64,000 bases of DNA from Bauldia sp963759235 (GTDB lineage Bacteria; Pseudomonadota; Alphaproteobacteria; Rhizobiales; Kaistiaceae). The notes beneath the pieces were generated by a model, which did no database searches, had not been told where the DNA came from, and was given only the letters and a program-made list of their open reading frames with translations. Location of the stretch: assembly GCA_963759235.1 (NCBI GenBank), contig CAVWYO010000006.1, positions 682,001-746,000 on the forward strand, in the 5' to 3' direction. Within the stretch, counting starts at the first letter, position 1; each line of letters opens with the position of its first letter. The position numbers were made by a program, and so were the translations under genes. Below are positions 50,860 to 59,882 of this stretch, in pieces.

Positions 50860-52068
50860 TTAGACTCGCTCGATGATGGTGGCGGTGCCCATGCCGCCGC
50901 CGATGCACAGCGTCACCAGCGCGGTGGCGAGGTCGCGCCGTTCCAGTTCGTCCAGCACCGTGCCGAGGATCATCGCGCCCGTGGCGCCGAGCGGGTGACC
51001 CATGGCAATGGCGCCGCCATTGACGTTGACGATCTCCGGATCGAGGTCGAAGGCCTGGAGGTAGCGGAGCACGACGGCGGCGAACGCCTCGTTGATCTCG
51101 ACGAGGTCGATGTCGGCGAACGACATCCGGGCGCGTTTGAAAAGGCGCTCGGTCACGTCCACCGGCCCGGTCAGCATCAGCGCCGGCTCCGATCCGATAT
51201 TGGCGTAGGCGCGGATCCTTGCCCGCGGAGTCAGTCCAGACGCTTTGCCGGCGCGCTTCGAGCCGACGAGCACCGCGGCGGCGCCGTCGACGATGCCGGA
51301 GGAGTTGCCGGCGTGGTGGACATGCTCCACCGCCTCGATCTCGGGGTGGGCCTGGATGGCTACGGCGTCGAACCCGCCCATCTCGCCGTAGAGCGTGAAG
51401 GAAGGGCTGAGCGCCGCCAGACCCTGCATCGACGTGTCGGGCCGCAGGTGCTCGTCGCGCGTCAGAAGCGGGAGGCCGTTCACGTCGTTGACCGGCACGA
51501 CCGAACGGGAGAACCAGCCACTATCCCAGGCGCGGGCGGCGCGCCTCTGGCTCTCCACCGCATAGGCGTCGACCTCTGTGCGGCTGAAGCCGTATTTGGT
51601 GGCGATCAGGTCGGCCGATACCCCCTGCGGCATGAAATAGGAGGGAAGCGCGACGATCGGGTCGACCGGCATCGCCCCGCCGGACCCGCCGAGCCCGACG
51701 CGGCTCATCGATTCGACGCCGCCGGCGATGATGAGGTCATGATGGCCGCCCTGGACGGTAGCGGCGGCGAGGTTGACCGCGTCGAGGCCCGAGGCGCAGT
51801 AGCGGTTGACGTGGATGCCGGGCACGGTGTGCGGAAAGCCGGCCGCGAAGACCGCGCTCCGGGCGATGTCGCCGCCGGCCTCGCCGACAGGGTCGACGCA
51901 GCCGAGGATGACGTCGTCGATCCTCGCCGGGTCGACCCCGTTGCGGTCGCGGATCGCGGCGAGCGCCTGTCCGGCGAGATTGACCGTCGAGACGGTGTGG
52001 AGGGCACCGTCCTTCTTGCCGCGCCCGCGCGGCGTCCGCACATGATCGTAAATGAAGGCGTCTGGCAT
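50860..52068 (-). CDS. fadA: Acetyl-CoA C-acyltransferase (thiolase)
   Basis: Last step of beta-oxidation. In 402 residues the thiolase motifs are NRYCASGLDAVNLAA (acyl-accepting Cys), GGVESMSRVG, NEAFAAV, GGAIAMGHPLGATGA (catalytic His) and the second Cys in TLCIGGGMGTA. Length is typical. It sits between the acyl-CoA dehydrogenase (about 48 bp upstream) and the hydratase/dehydrogenase (6 bp downstream). Confidence 0.95.
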   Translation of the reverse strand: MPDAFIYDHVRTPRGRGKKDGALHTVSTVNLAGQALAAIRDRNGVDPARIDDVILGCVDPVGEAGGDIARSAVFAAGFPHTVPGIHVNRYCASGLDAVNLAAATVQGGHHDLIIAGGVESMSRVGLGGSGGAMPVDPIVALPSYFMPQGVSADLIATKYGFSRTEVDAYAVESQRRAARAWDSGWFSRSVVPVNDVNGLPLLTRDEHLRPDTSMQGLAALSPSFTLYGEMGGFDAVAIQAHPEIEAVEHVHHAGNSSGIVDGAAAVLVGSKRAGKASGLTPRARIRAYANIGSEPALMLTGPVDVTERLFKRARMSFADIDLVEINEAFAAVVLRYLQAFDLDPEIVNVNGGAIAMGHPLGATGAMILGTVLDELERRDLATALVTLCIGGGMGTATIIERV

Positions 52069-52116
52069 GATAGCCTCAAGAGCCGATAGATAGGCCTATA
52101 CCAACCGGGGGCAAAT

Positions 52117-53901
52117 TCAGAACGCTTCGGCAGGCATCGCCATCAGCGTGTCCGCTCCGGCGGTGATGCGGGCAACGCGAAGGGCGGTCTCCGGCATCGC
52201 CCGCTCCATGAACGCGCGGCCGGCGAGCAGGTCGCCGCGCAGCGTTTCAGGCGCACCGCTGCCTTTGGCAACGATCACCGCGGCGATCCGCAGCCACATC
52301 TCGCCGAGCGCCACCAGACCGAACAGGTGCATGTAGTCGGTGGCCCCGGCGCCGGCCTGGTTCGGATTGCCGAGGGCATTGGCCATGAACCACACCGTCG
52401 CCTGCTGCAGGTCGTCGAGGCCTCGCTTCAACGGCGTGGCGAAGGCCGCCAGCGCTTCGTCGCCCTCGTGCTCCTTCAGCAGATCGCCGACCGTTTGGAA
52501 GAACTCGGTTACCGCCCGTCCGCCGTCCTTCGGCAGCTTGCGGCCGACGAGGTCGAGCGCCTGGATGCCGTTTGCCCCCTCGTAGATCATGGTAATCCGC
52601 GCATCGCGGACGAACTGCTCGACCCCGGTCTCCACGATGTAGCCGGCGCCGCCGAACACCTGCTGGGCGGCGACCGTATTGGCGAAACCGCGATCGGTGA
52701 ACATCCCCTTGATCACCGGCGTCAACAGGCCGAGGCGGTCTTCCGCTGCCTCGCGAGCGGCCGCGTCCGGCGAGCGCCGCGCGATGTCGGCGTGAAGCGC
52801 CGCCGACAGTGCCAACGCCCGCGCCGCGATGTTGAAGCCCTTGACCTCGGCGAGCGCCCGCCGGACGTCGGGATGGACGATGATCGGGTCGGCGGCGGCG
52901 TTCGGATCGGCGGCGCCGGTCAATGCCCGTCCCTGCCGGCGCTCGCGGGCGTAGCCGGCGGCGCTTTGGCTCGCCACTTCCGACAGCCCGAGCCCCTGGA
53001 CTCCGACCACGAGCCGCGCCTCGTTCAGCATGGTGAACATGGTACGGAGCCCTTTTTCGCGCTCGCCGATCAGCCAGCCGGCGGCGCCTTCATAGTTCAT
53101 CACGCACGTGGCGTTGCCGTGAATTCCCATCTTCTCTTCGAGCGCGCCGCAGGTCACCGCATTCCGCTCCCCCGCCTGTCCGATACCGTCGGGAACGAAT
53201 TTCGGCACGACGAAAAGCGACAACCCCCGGGTTCCCGGCGGGGCGCCGTCGATCCGCGCCAGCACCAGGTGGACGATGTTGGCGGCGAGATCGTGCTCGC
53301 CGCCCGAGATGAAGATTTTCGAACCGGTGACCGCGAAGCTGCCGTCCCCGTTCGGCGTCGCCCGCGTGCGGATCAGGCCGACGTCGGTACCGGCCTGGGG
53401 CTCGGTCAGGTTCATGGTGCCGGCCCATTCGCCGCTGATCAGCTTGGGCAGGTAAGTCCGCTTCTGCTCGTCGCTGCCGTGATGCCACAAGAGCGCGATC
53501 ACCGCCTGGCCGAGGCCCGGATACATGGCGAAGGCCAGGTTGGCCGAGGTGGCGAACTCGCTCATCGCCGCGCTGAGCACATAGGGCAGCCCCTGACCGC
53601 CATAGTCCCGATCGCCGGCAAGCCCGATCCAGCCGCCGGCGGCATAGGCACGATACGCCTGACGGAAGCCAGGCGGCGTCGTCACCGAGCCGTCGGAGTG
53701 GCGTACGCAGCCCTCCCGGTCGCCGATCCGGTTGAGGGGCGCGAGCGTTTCCTCCACGAACCGCGCGCCCTCGCGAAGCACCGCTTCGACGGTGTCGGGC
53801 GTCGCCTCGGCAAAACCGGGGAGGTTGGCGTGCCGATAGAAGCCAAGCACGTCCGCCAGGAGAAAAAGGACATTGTCGACCGGCGCCCGATAGCCTGCCA
53901 T
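52117..53901 (-). CDS. Acyl-CoA dehydrogenase (large form)
   Basis: A flavoenzyme for the first step of beta-oxidation, 594 residues. This long form has an N-terminal extension (YRAPVDNVLFLLADVLGF), the FAD-contact NLTEPQAGTDVGL, the GSKIFISGGEHDL region, and the catalytic base region MIYEGANGIQALDLVGRKL, then a C-terminal helical domain. First gene of the minus-strand fad operon. No FadR-type palindrome was picked out upstream. Confidence 0.94.
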   Translation of the reverse strand: MAGYRAPVDNVLFLLADVLGFYRHANLPGFAEATPDTVEAVLREGARFVEETLAPLNRIGDREGCVRHSDGSVTTPPGFRQAYRAYAAGGWIGLAGDRDYGGQGLPYVLSAAMSEFATSANLAFAMYPGLGQAVIALLWHHGSDEQKRTYLPKLISGEWAGTMNLTEPQAGTDVGLIRTRATPNGDGSFAVTGSKIFISGGEHDLAANIVHLVLARIDGAPPGTRGLSLFVVPKFVPDGIGQAGERNAVTCGALEEKMGIHGNATCVMNYEGAAGWLIGEREKGLRTMFTMLNEARLVVGVQGLGLSEVASQSAAGYARERRQGRALTGAADPNAAADPIIVHPDVRRALAEVKGFNIAARALALSAALHADIARRSPDAAAREAAEDRLGLLTPVIKGMFTDRGFANTVAAQQVFGGAGYIVETGVEQFVRDARITMIYEGANGIQALDLVGRKLPKDGGRAVTEFFQTVGDLLKEHEGDEALAAFATPLKRGLDDLQQATVWFMANALGNPNQAGAGATDYMHLFGLVALGEMWLRIAAVIVAKGSGAPETLRGDLLAGRAFMERAMPETALRVARITAGADTLMAMPAEAF

Positions 53902-54004
53902 TGCGGTCCTCGGTGGTCGGAATCACCCGTTGCCGGTCAGCGTGGCGAAAAAAGGGTGGAGTGTCGCCCGCAAACAATCCGTTAAACCTCCTTACCGGAG
54001 TTTT

Positions 54005-54160
54005 GACTCGCGGTCGCCCGGTTAACTCCGTGTTTACCATGTTCATCGAAACCTGAGCGATGCCGGAGCGGGCGCCGATTCCCTATTCGCGTCCGGTGCG
54101 AGAATTTTGAATTCGCTGATTTTTCCGGCCTCGGGGGTGTCGCGCCAGCGACGGGGAGTC
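54005..54160 (+). promoter_or_regulatory. podJ upstream region with GANTC and CtrA-like sites
   Basis: Two CcrM sites (GACTC at 54005-54009 and GAGTC at 54156-54160) flank a near-consensus CtrA box, TTAA-N7-TTTA at 54022-54036. The second GANTC lies in the ribosome-site region of the podJ-like gene. In Caulobacter podJ is under GcrA/CcrM and CtrA-linked control, so a similar scheme is likely here. Confidence 0.5.
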
Positions 54161-54167
54161 AGCACCG

Positions 54168-57100
54168 ATGAAGTCGGGCACGCCGTGGAGCATCAAGGTT
54201 GACGACGAGGCTCGCGAGAGGGCCCTCGAAGCGGCCCGCCGCGCCGACATGTCATTGAGCGAATGGCTTCAGCAGGCGATCGCCGAACGCGCTTCCGAAG
54301 AGGGCGTCCCGCCCGGTCCCGATCGCGCCGACCGTCACGGCGACGATGAAGCGCAGGCCCTCGCCGTATCCGTCTTGCGCCTCACCCGGCGCATCAAGGC
54401 GATGGACGCCGATGCCAGGTCGGCGATCTTCGGTCTCAAGGAGCGGCTGGACGAGATCGAAGCCAACCTCGAGCGGGTCAGCCGGATTGAACAACAGAGG
54501 GGGGGCTCGGGGGCGCTGCAAAGCGTCACGGCGATGGTGAACCGCCTCGCCCGCGAGCTCGACAACGCCGACGAAACCGCCCGATCGACGGTCGAGGGCT
54601 TGAGGGGATCGGGAAGGGCAGGAGCCATGGATTCGAGCATCACCGACGCGATCCGCGGCCTCGATGCACGGATCGCGGCGATGGCCGAGCGCATCAAGGC
54701 GCCGCCACCGGCTCCGCCGCGCAGCGGCGGCAGTTTCGAAGAGCTGCGCGATCGCCTCGATGCGCTGCTTGCCGGTGCGCCGCGACAAGCGGAACAGAAG
54801 TCCGCCGCCGCCGGTCTCGAGGCGACGCTGAGGGCCCTGGAAACACGCATCGACGAGGCCAGGACGCGGATTGAAGAGCGTCGCGGCGCCCATGTCCCGC
54901 GCGACGACGAAGATCGGATGCATCGCATCGAGGCGCGGCTGGCGGACATCACCAGCCGACTTGGCGGAGCCGCACCGTCGTCGGGCATCGCAAGGGACAC
55001 TATGCCGGATCTCACCTCGGCGATCGCCGAGGTCGCCGCGCAACGGGTCGCCCGCGCCGTACGTTCCGACCGGGCGTCGCTTCAGTCGGACAAATTCGCG
55101 GCCGAGGCTCTCGAAGCGCTGCGTGCCGAGATCGCCACGTTGGGTGAGCGCATCGACAGCGTCGATCGAAATGCCGCCGAGCGCGAGCCGGACCGTCTTG
55201 CCCTCGCGCGCCACATCGAGGCGCTTGCCGCCGAGGCGCCGCGCGATCGCGACCTCCTCGACGAAATTCGCCACGAGATCGAGGCGCTCGGCGTTTCCGT
55301 CGACCATGTCGCTCGCGAGGCGACGATCCTCGATCGCTTCGACGACCTGATCCGACGTCTCCCGGACCGCACCAGGCTCGACGCCTTGGGTGAGGAGATA
55401 TCCGACCTTCGCCGGGCGCTTGAGCGCGACGACAGTCCGCGGGCGGTGTCGCGCCTGGAGATGCGGGTCAACGAGCTGGCACGGAACATCGAGACGTCGC
55501 TGAATGCGCGCCAATCCGCGTCGGAAGTGGCGGCGGCCGGAATGGCGGCGAGTCTCGCCGACATTCGCGGCGCCCTGGAGGATCTGGTGGTCAGCCACGG
55601 CGCCGGGCCGGATACCGCGGCGATCGCCGGACTTGCCGCCAATCTCGCCGAAGTTCGCGGCGCCGTTGAAGGTCTTGCCCCCGGCCATGGCACGAGTGAG
55701 GACAGCGCTGTCATCGCCGGCCTGGCCGCCGGCCTCGCCGAGATCCGCGAGATGCTCGATGTCCGCGAGAACGCCGGGCGCGAGCAGGAAGATGCCGCGA
55801 TCGGCCGGCTCGAGAGCCGCCTCGACGACATTGCCGAGCGCCTCGACGGCGTGCTCGCCCACGCCCCCGCTGCCGAGCTGATCGACGGCCTATACGAACG
55901 CCTGGAAGCGCTGGCCGTCAGCGTCGAAACGCTGAACATGCGCGCCGTCGACCCGGCGGCGCTCGACGCGATCGCCGCGGAGATCGCCGCTATTCGCGGC
56001 GAGATCGCCGATCGTGAGCCGCCCCGGCTCGACTATCTCGAAAGCCAGATCCACGACCTTGCCGCCCGGCTCGACGCAGCCGCGGAATCGGACGTGGATT
56101 CCGAGCAACTGGCCGAGCTGGAGGAACGGATTGCCGGTCTCGCCGCCGACCTCGACCGGGTGACGCCGAGAACCGCGGTATTACAGCGGGTCGAAGAAAA
56201 CCTGATACGCCTCCAGACAAGCCTCGCCGAGGGGCGTCGGGAATCGATCGAGGCGGCCCGCGCGGCCGCGCGCGACGCGGTGCGCGAATTGGCCGAGAAG
56301 GATGTCGATCACGGCCTTTTGCAAGCGCTTAGGCGAGATCTGGATCAAGTCCGCACGGCGGTGGGTGACGGCGAAGCCCTGCACGGCGCCCTTGATACCG
56401 TCGTCGACCGGTTGGGTCGCCTCGAAGCGGAGACCGAGGCGCGGACCGCGGAGCGCTCGGCGGAGACCGTGGCGGCCACCGGAACCTTCGGCCCCGAGCC
56501 AGGCATTCGGCGGGCCACGCCGCCCGCAGCACCCCCGGCGCCGCCAACCGGCGAAGGGGCTGCCGGCAGCCGCCAGCCTGACAGGAAAGAGGCCAAATCC
56601 GATCTTGCTGCCCTGCGCGAGCTTGCCGCCAGCAGCGCCGGCCCCGATCGGCAACCCGCCGACCGTCGCGCCGAATTCATCGCCGCTGCCCGCCGTGCGG
56701 CACAAGCCGCCGCCTCCGAGGGCCATCGCGGCGGCCGGTCGGAGGACACCGTGCCGGCGCAAAAGCCGAGCCCGTTCGCCCGCATCGGTCAGGCGATCCG
56801 CAACCGGAAGAAGCCGCTGCTCCTGGCCGCCGCCGCCATCGTGCTGGCGATAGGCGCCGTCCGCATGTTCGGCCCCCAGGCCGTCGACCCGCAACAGACG
56901 CTTCTCAGTTCCCCACCCCCGCTGGTCGCGGCGCCGGTCGAAAGCCGCGTCGCGACACGCGCCGCCGACGGCGCGCCGGCGCCGACGGTGCCGCGGATCG
57001 ACGAGCCGGCCCTGGTCGCGCCGCCGGCCAATGCCCGCACGGCGATGGCGCTTGCCAGCGAGGCGCCCATCGACGGCCGCTTCAGCAACGCCTTCGGCGC

Positions 57101-58028
57101 AGCCGCCGGCACCGACGCGAGCGATGTTACCGGGAGCGTCCAGCCGGCTTCGGCGACCGATGCCTTCGATCCCGACCTGCCGCTGACCGGCTCGGACAAG
57201 CTCCGCGCCGCTGCCGCCGAAGGCGATCCCGCGGCCGCCTTCGAGACCGCCAATCGGTTTGCCGAGGGCACCGGCACCTCCAGGGATCTGGCGACCGCGG
57301 CGAAATGGTACCGTCAGGCCGCCGAGCACGGTCTTGCCGTCGCGCAATACCGTCTCGCCAGCCTCTATGAGCGGGGGCAGGGGGTCGACAAGGATCCCGG
57401 CGAGGCGGTCAAGTGGTATCAGCGCGCCGCCGATCAGGGCAATGTCGGCGCCATGCACAACCTCGCGGTCCTGATGAGCGAGGGAGCCGGCGGCGAAACC
57501 GACAATGCGAAGGCGCTGGAATGGTTCCTCGCCGCCGCCAATTACGGCGTCAAGGACAGCCAGTACAATCTCGGCGTGATGTACGCGCGAGGGCTCGGAC
57601 GGGCGCCCGACCTCGTTGAAGCCTACAAGTGGTTCGCGATCGCGGCAGTGGCCGGAGATACCGACGCGGGTGCCCGCCGCGACGAGATCACCGCCATGCT
57701 CAACCCGGACCAGCTCGCCGCCGCTCGCGCCGCGGCACAGGCCTGGCGGGCCAAGCCTGTGCTCGCTGCCGCCAACAGCGTCAGCGCTCCCGAAGGTGGC
57801 TGGGATGACGACGGCGTCGGCGTTACCGCCGCCGACCAGAAGCAACTGGTCATGAAGATCCAGGCCTTGCTCGCCGAGCAGGGCTACGATCCCGGCCCCG
57901 CCGACGGAATCGACGGCCCCAAGACGCGCGAAGCGGTCCGCGCCTTTCAACGCACGATCGGCGTCGCCGCCACCGGGGTGATCGACGGTTCATTGGTCAC
58001 CGCGCTGGCGGGGAACGAGTTGGGCTAG
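54168..58028 (+). CDS. podJ: PodJ-like polar localization protein (coiled coil, TM, SEL1 repeats, peptidoglycan-binding)
   Basis: A 1286-residue inner-membrane polarity factor. Residues 1-40 form a short domain (WSIKVDDEARERALEAARRA, SLSEWLQQAI). Residues 60-770 are almost continuous heptad coiled coil rich in Ala, Glu, Arg and Leu. An acidic/Pro-rich linker precedes one transmembrane helix near 881-900 (LLLAAAAIVLAIGAV). The periplasmic part has SEL1 repeats (AAKWYRQAAEHGLAVAQYRL, AVKWYQRAADQGNVGAMHNL, ALEWFLAAANYGVKDSQYNL) and ends with a peptidoglycan-binding domain (GYDPGPADGIDGPKTREAVR). The order matches PodJ of Hyphomicrobiales. GGGGAG lies about 9 bp upstream of the ATG. Confidence 0.92.
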   Translation: MKSGTPWSIKVDDEARERALEAARRADMSLSEWLQQAIAERASEEGVPPGPDRADRHGDDEAQALAVSVLRLTRRIKAMDADARSAIFGLKERLDEIEANLERVSRIEQQRGGSGALQSVTAMVNRLARELDNADETARSTVEGLRGSGRAGAMDSSITDAIRGLDARIAAMAERIKAPPPAPPRSGGSFEELRDRLDALLAGAPRQAEQKSAAAGLEATLRALETRIDEARTRIEERRGAHVPRDDEDRMHRIEARLADITSRLGGAAPSSGIARDTMPDLTSAIAEVAAQRVARAVRSDRASLQSDKFAAEALEALRAEIATLGERIDSVDRNAAEREPDRLALARHIEALAAEAPRDRDLLDEIRHEIEALGVSVDHVAREATILDRFDDLIRRLPDRTRLDALGEEISDLRRALERDDSPRAVSRLEMRVNELARNIETSLNARQSASEVAAAGMAASLADIRGALEDLVVSHGAGPDTAAIAGLAANLAEVRGAVEGLAPGHGTSEDSAVIAGLAAGLAEIREMLDVRENAGREQEDAAIGRLESRLDDIAERLDGVLAHAPAAELIDGLYERLEALAVSVETLNMRAVDPAALDAIAAEIAAIRGEIADREPPRLDYLESQIHDLAARLDAAAESDVDSEQLAELEERIAGLAADLDRVTPRTAVLQRVEENLIRLQTSLAEGRRESIEAARAAARDAVRELAEKDVDHGLLQALRRDLDQVRTAVGDGEALHGALDTVVDRLGRLEAETEARTAERSAETVAATGTFGPEPGIRRATPPAAPPAPPTGEGAAGSRQPDRKEAKSDLAALRELAASSAGPDRQPADRRAEFIAAARRAAQAAASEGHRGGRSEDTVPAQKPSPFARIGQAIRNRKKPLLLAAAAIVLAIGAVRMFGPQAVDPQQTLLSSPPPLVAAPVESRVATRAADGAPAPTVPRIDEPALVAPPANARTAMALASEAPIDGRFSNAFGAAAGTDASDVTGSVQPASATDAFDPDLPLTGSDKLRAAAAEGDPAAAFETANRFAEGTGTSRDLATAAKWYRQAAEHGLAVAQYRLASLYERGQGVDKDPGEAVKWYQRAADQGNVGAMHNLAVLMSEGAGGETDNAKALEWFLAAANYGVKDSQYNLGVMYARGLGRAPDLVEAYKWFAIAAVAGDTDAGARRDEITAMLNPDQLAAARAAAQAWRAKPVLAAANSVSAPEGGWDDDGVGVTAADQKQLVMKIQALLAEQGYDPGPADGIDGPKTREAVRAFQRTIGVAATGVIDGSLVTALAGNELG

Positions 58029-58162
58029 GCGGCCGACGGGGGCGCTTCGGTGAGCGGGCGCCGGCCTTGCGTTGACACCGCAATCCTGCGGCGCTTTATC
58101 GATCGGCTATCCGCGCGTGACCGTTCGCGCGTCCGTCCACGGTCTTCGACTGGCGCCTCGCC

Positions 58163-59092
58163 GTGCTGATCTATCTCCCCATTGCCGAACTGTCGGTGAA
58201 CATGTTCATCATTTTCGGCATGGGCGGAGCGGTCGGCTTCCTCTCCGGCCTGTTCGGCGTCGGCGGCGGTTTCCTGCTGACGCCGCTCCTCATCTTTTCG
58301 GGCATCCCGCCGGTCGTTTCGATCGCCACCGTCGCCAGCCAGATCGTCGCCGCCTCGGCCTCGGCGGCGCTCAGCTACTGGCGCCGGCGGATGATCGACA
58401 TGAAGCTCGCCGCCGTGCTGATGGCTTCCGGCGTGGTCGGCACCGCTCTCGGCGTGTTGGTGTTCAACGGCCTGCGCAAGCTCGGCCAGCTCGACCTGAT
58501 CATCAGTATCTCCTACGTCACTTTCCTCGGCCTGATCGGCATCCTCATGTTGCGCGAGTCGGTCCGCTCGATCGCCAACGCGCGTCGGGGACGGCCGGCA
58601 CCGCTTCGCCGCCCCGGCCAGCACAGTTGGGTGCACGGGCTCCCGCTCAAAATGCGCTTCAAGCGCTCGAAACTCTACATCAGCACCATTCCCGTCATCG
58701 CCCTCGGTACCGGCATCGGATTTCTCGGCGCCCTGCTCGGCATCGGCGGCGGTTTCATTCTGGTGCCGGCGCTGATCTATCTCCTGCGCGTCCCGACCAA
58801 CGTCGTCATTGGCACCTCGCTGATCCAGATCGTCGCGACGATGGCGATGGCGACGATATTGCACGCCGTCTCCAGCCAGTCCGTCGACATCGTGCTCGCC
58901 ATCATCCTCATGGTCGGTGGCGTCGTCGGCGCCCAATTCGGCGCGCGGATCGGCCAGAATATCCGCGGCGATCATCTTCGCGCTTTGCTGGCGCTGCTCG
59001 TCCTCGCCGTCGGCGCGCGTTTCCTCGTCGGCCTTGTGACACCGCCGGTCGAGCGCTACTCGCTGACCATCCTCACCGGGGGCGGACTTTGA
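58163..59092 (+). CDS. Sulfite exporter TauE/SafE family permease
   Basis: A 309-residue polytopic membrane protein with two repeated halves, GMGGAVGFLSGLFGVGGGFLL and GFLGALLGIGGGFILVPALIY, each an internal TauE/SafE repeat. The start GTG 58163 reads LIYLPIAELSVNMF, as in the group that pairs with TIGR02186 proteins. It likely exports a small organic or sulfur anion. It overlaps the next gene (TTGA). Confidence 0.92.
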   Translation: MLIYLPIAELSVNMFIIFGMGGAVGFLSGLFGVGGGFLLTPLLIFSGIPPVVSIATVASQIVAASASAALSYWRRRMIDMKLAAVLMASGVVGTALGVLVFNGLRKLGQLDLIISISYVTFLGLIGILMLRESVRSIANARRGRPAPLRRPGQHSWVHGLPLKMRFKRSKLYISTIPVIALGTGIGFLGALLGIGGGFILVPALIYLLRVPTNVVIGTSLIQIVATMAMATILHAVSSQSVDIVLAIILMVGGVVGAQFGARIGQNIRGDHLRALLALLVLAVGARFLVGLVTPPVERYSLTILTGGGL

Positions 59093-59862
59093 GGCCTCTC
59101 GCCATCCTCGTCGGCGCGCTCGCCATCCTCTCCGCCGGCGAGGCCGCCGCCGAACGGATGACGATCTCGTTTTCCACCGACGAGATCAGGATCGATTCGA
59201 CCTTCACCGGCGACACGGTGACCCTCTTCGGCGTCATCGAACGCGACGCCTCGACGGTGTCGCGGGGGACCGGCTATCAGATCGCCGTCGTGCTTAGCGG
59301 CCCGCCCGAGACGGTCGTGGAGCGCCGCAAGGATCAGATCGCGCTGGTCTGGATCAACAGCGCTTCGGAGACGATAACGGCACCGTCCTTCTACGCGCTG
59401 AACACCTCGGGCGAGCTGTCGGCGGTATCTACCGTGCCGCTCCTCTCGCGCCATCAGATCGGCTTCGACAACATCAAGTTCGTTTACCAGAACCGGCCGA
59501 TCGCCAACGACCCTGCTGCCAACGAGTTTCGCAACGCGTTCATCCGGCTGAAGCAGGATACATCGCTCTACATGGAGGAGCCGGACGGCGTCTCCTTCAT
59601 CGGCGGCAACGGCAGTGTGTTCCAGTCTTCGTTGTGGATTCCCGCCAACGCGCCGGTCGGCAGGTACACCGCCGACGTCTTCCTTTTCTCCGGCAATGCG
59701 CTTCTCGCCCACGAGACAGGCAGCCTCGACATAACCAGGGTCGGCTTCGAGCAGCTGATGTTTGCCGCCGCCCATGAGCATGCACTGACCTACGGCCTGG
59801 CCTGCGTGGCGTTGGCGCTGTTCACCGGCTGGCTGGCCGGGGTCGTCTTCCGCCGCGATTGA
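59089..59862 (+). CDS. TIGR02186-family exported/membrane protein
   Basis: A 257-residue protein from TTG 59089, overlapping the exporter stop. A signal peptide (LAILVGALAILSAGEAAAE) is followed by a beta-rich domain (IRIDSTFTGDTVTLFGVIE, YQIAVVLSGPPETVVERRK) and a C-terminal membrane helix (YGLACVALALFTGWLAGVV). It is always seen next to TauE-like permeases in this group, which suggests a periplasmic partner of the exporter; the function is not known. Confidence 0.9.
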   Translation: MRPLAILVGALAILSAGEAAAERMTISFSTDEIRIDSTFTGDTVTLFGVIERDASTVSRGTGYQIAVVLSGPPETVVERRKDQIALVWINSASETITAPSFYALNTSGELSAVSTVPLLSRHQIGFDNIKFVYQNRPIANDPAANEFRNAFIRLKQDTSLYMEEPDGVSFIGGNGSVFQSSLWIPANAPVGRYTADVFLFSGNALLAHETGSLDITRVGFEQLMFAAAHEHALTYGLACVALALFTGWLAGVVFRRD

Positions 59863-59882
59863 GCCGGTTCAGGGACCCCGGT

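Noticed and set aside
53982..53996. First TTAA-type motif upstream of podJ as a CtrA box
   Set aside because: The second half-site is TACC at the required spacing, a poor match; only the 54022-54036 motif was kept.
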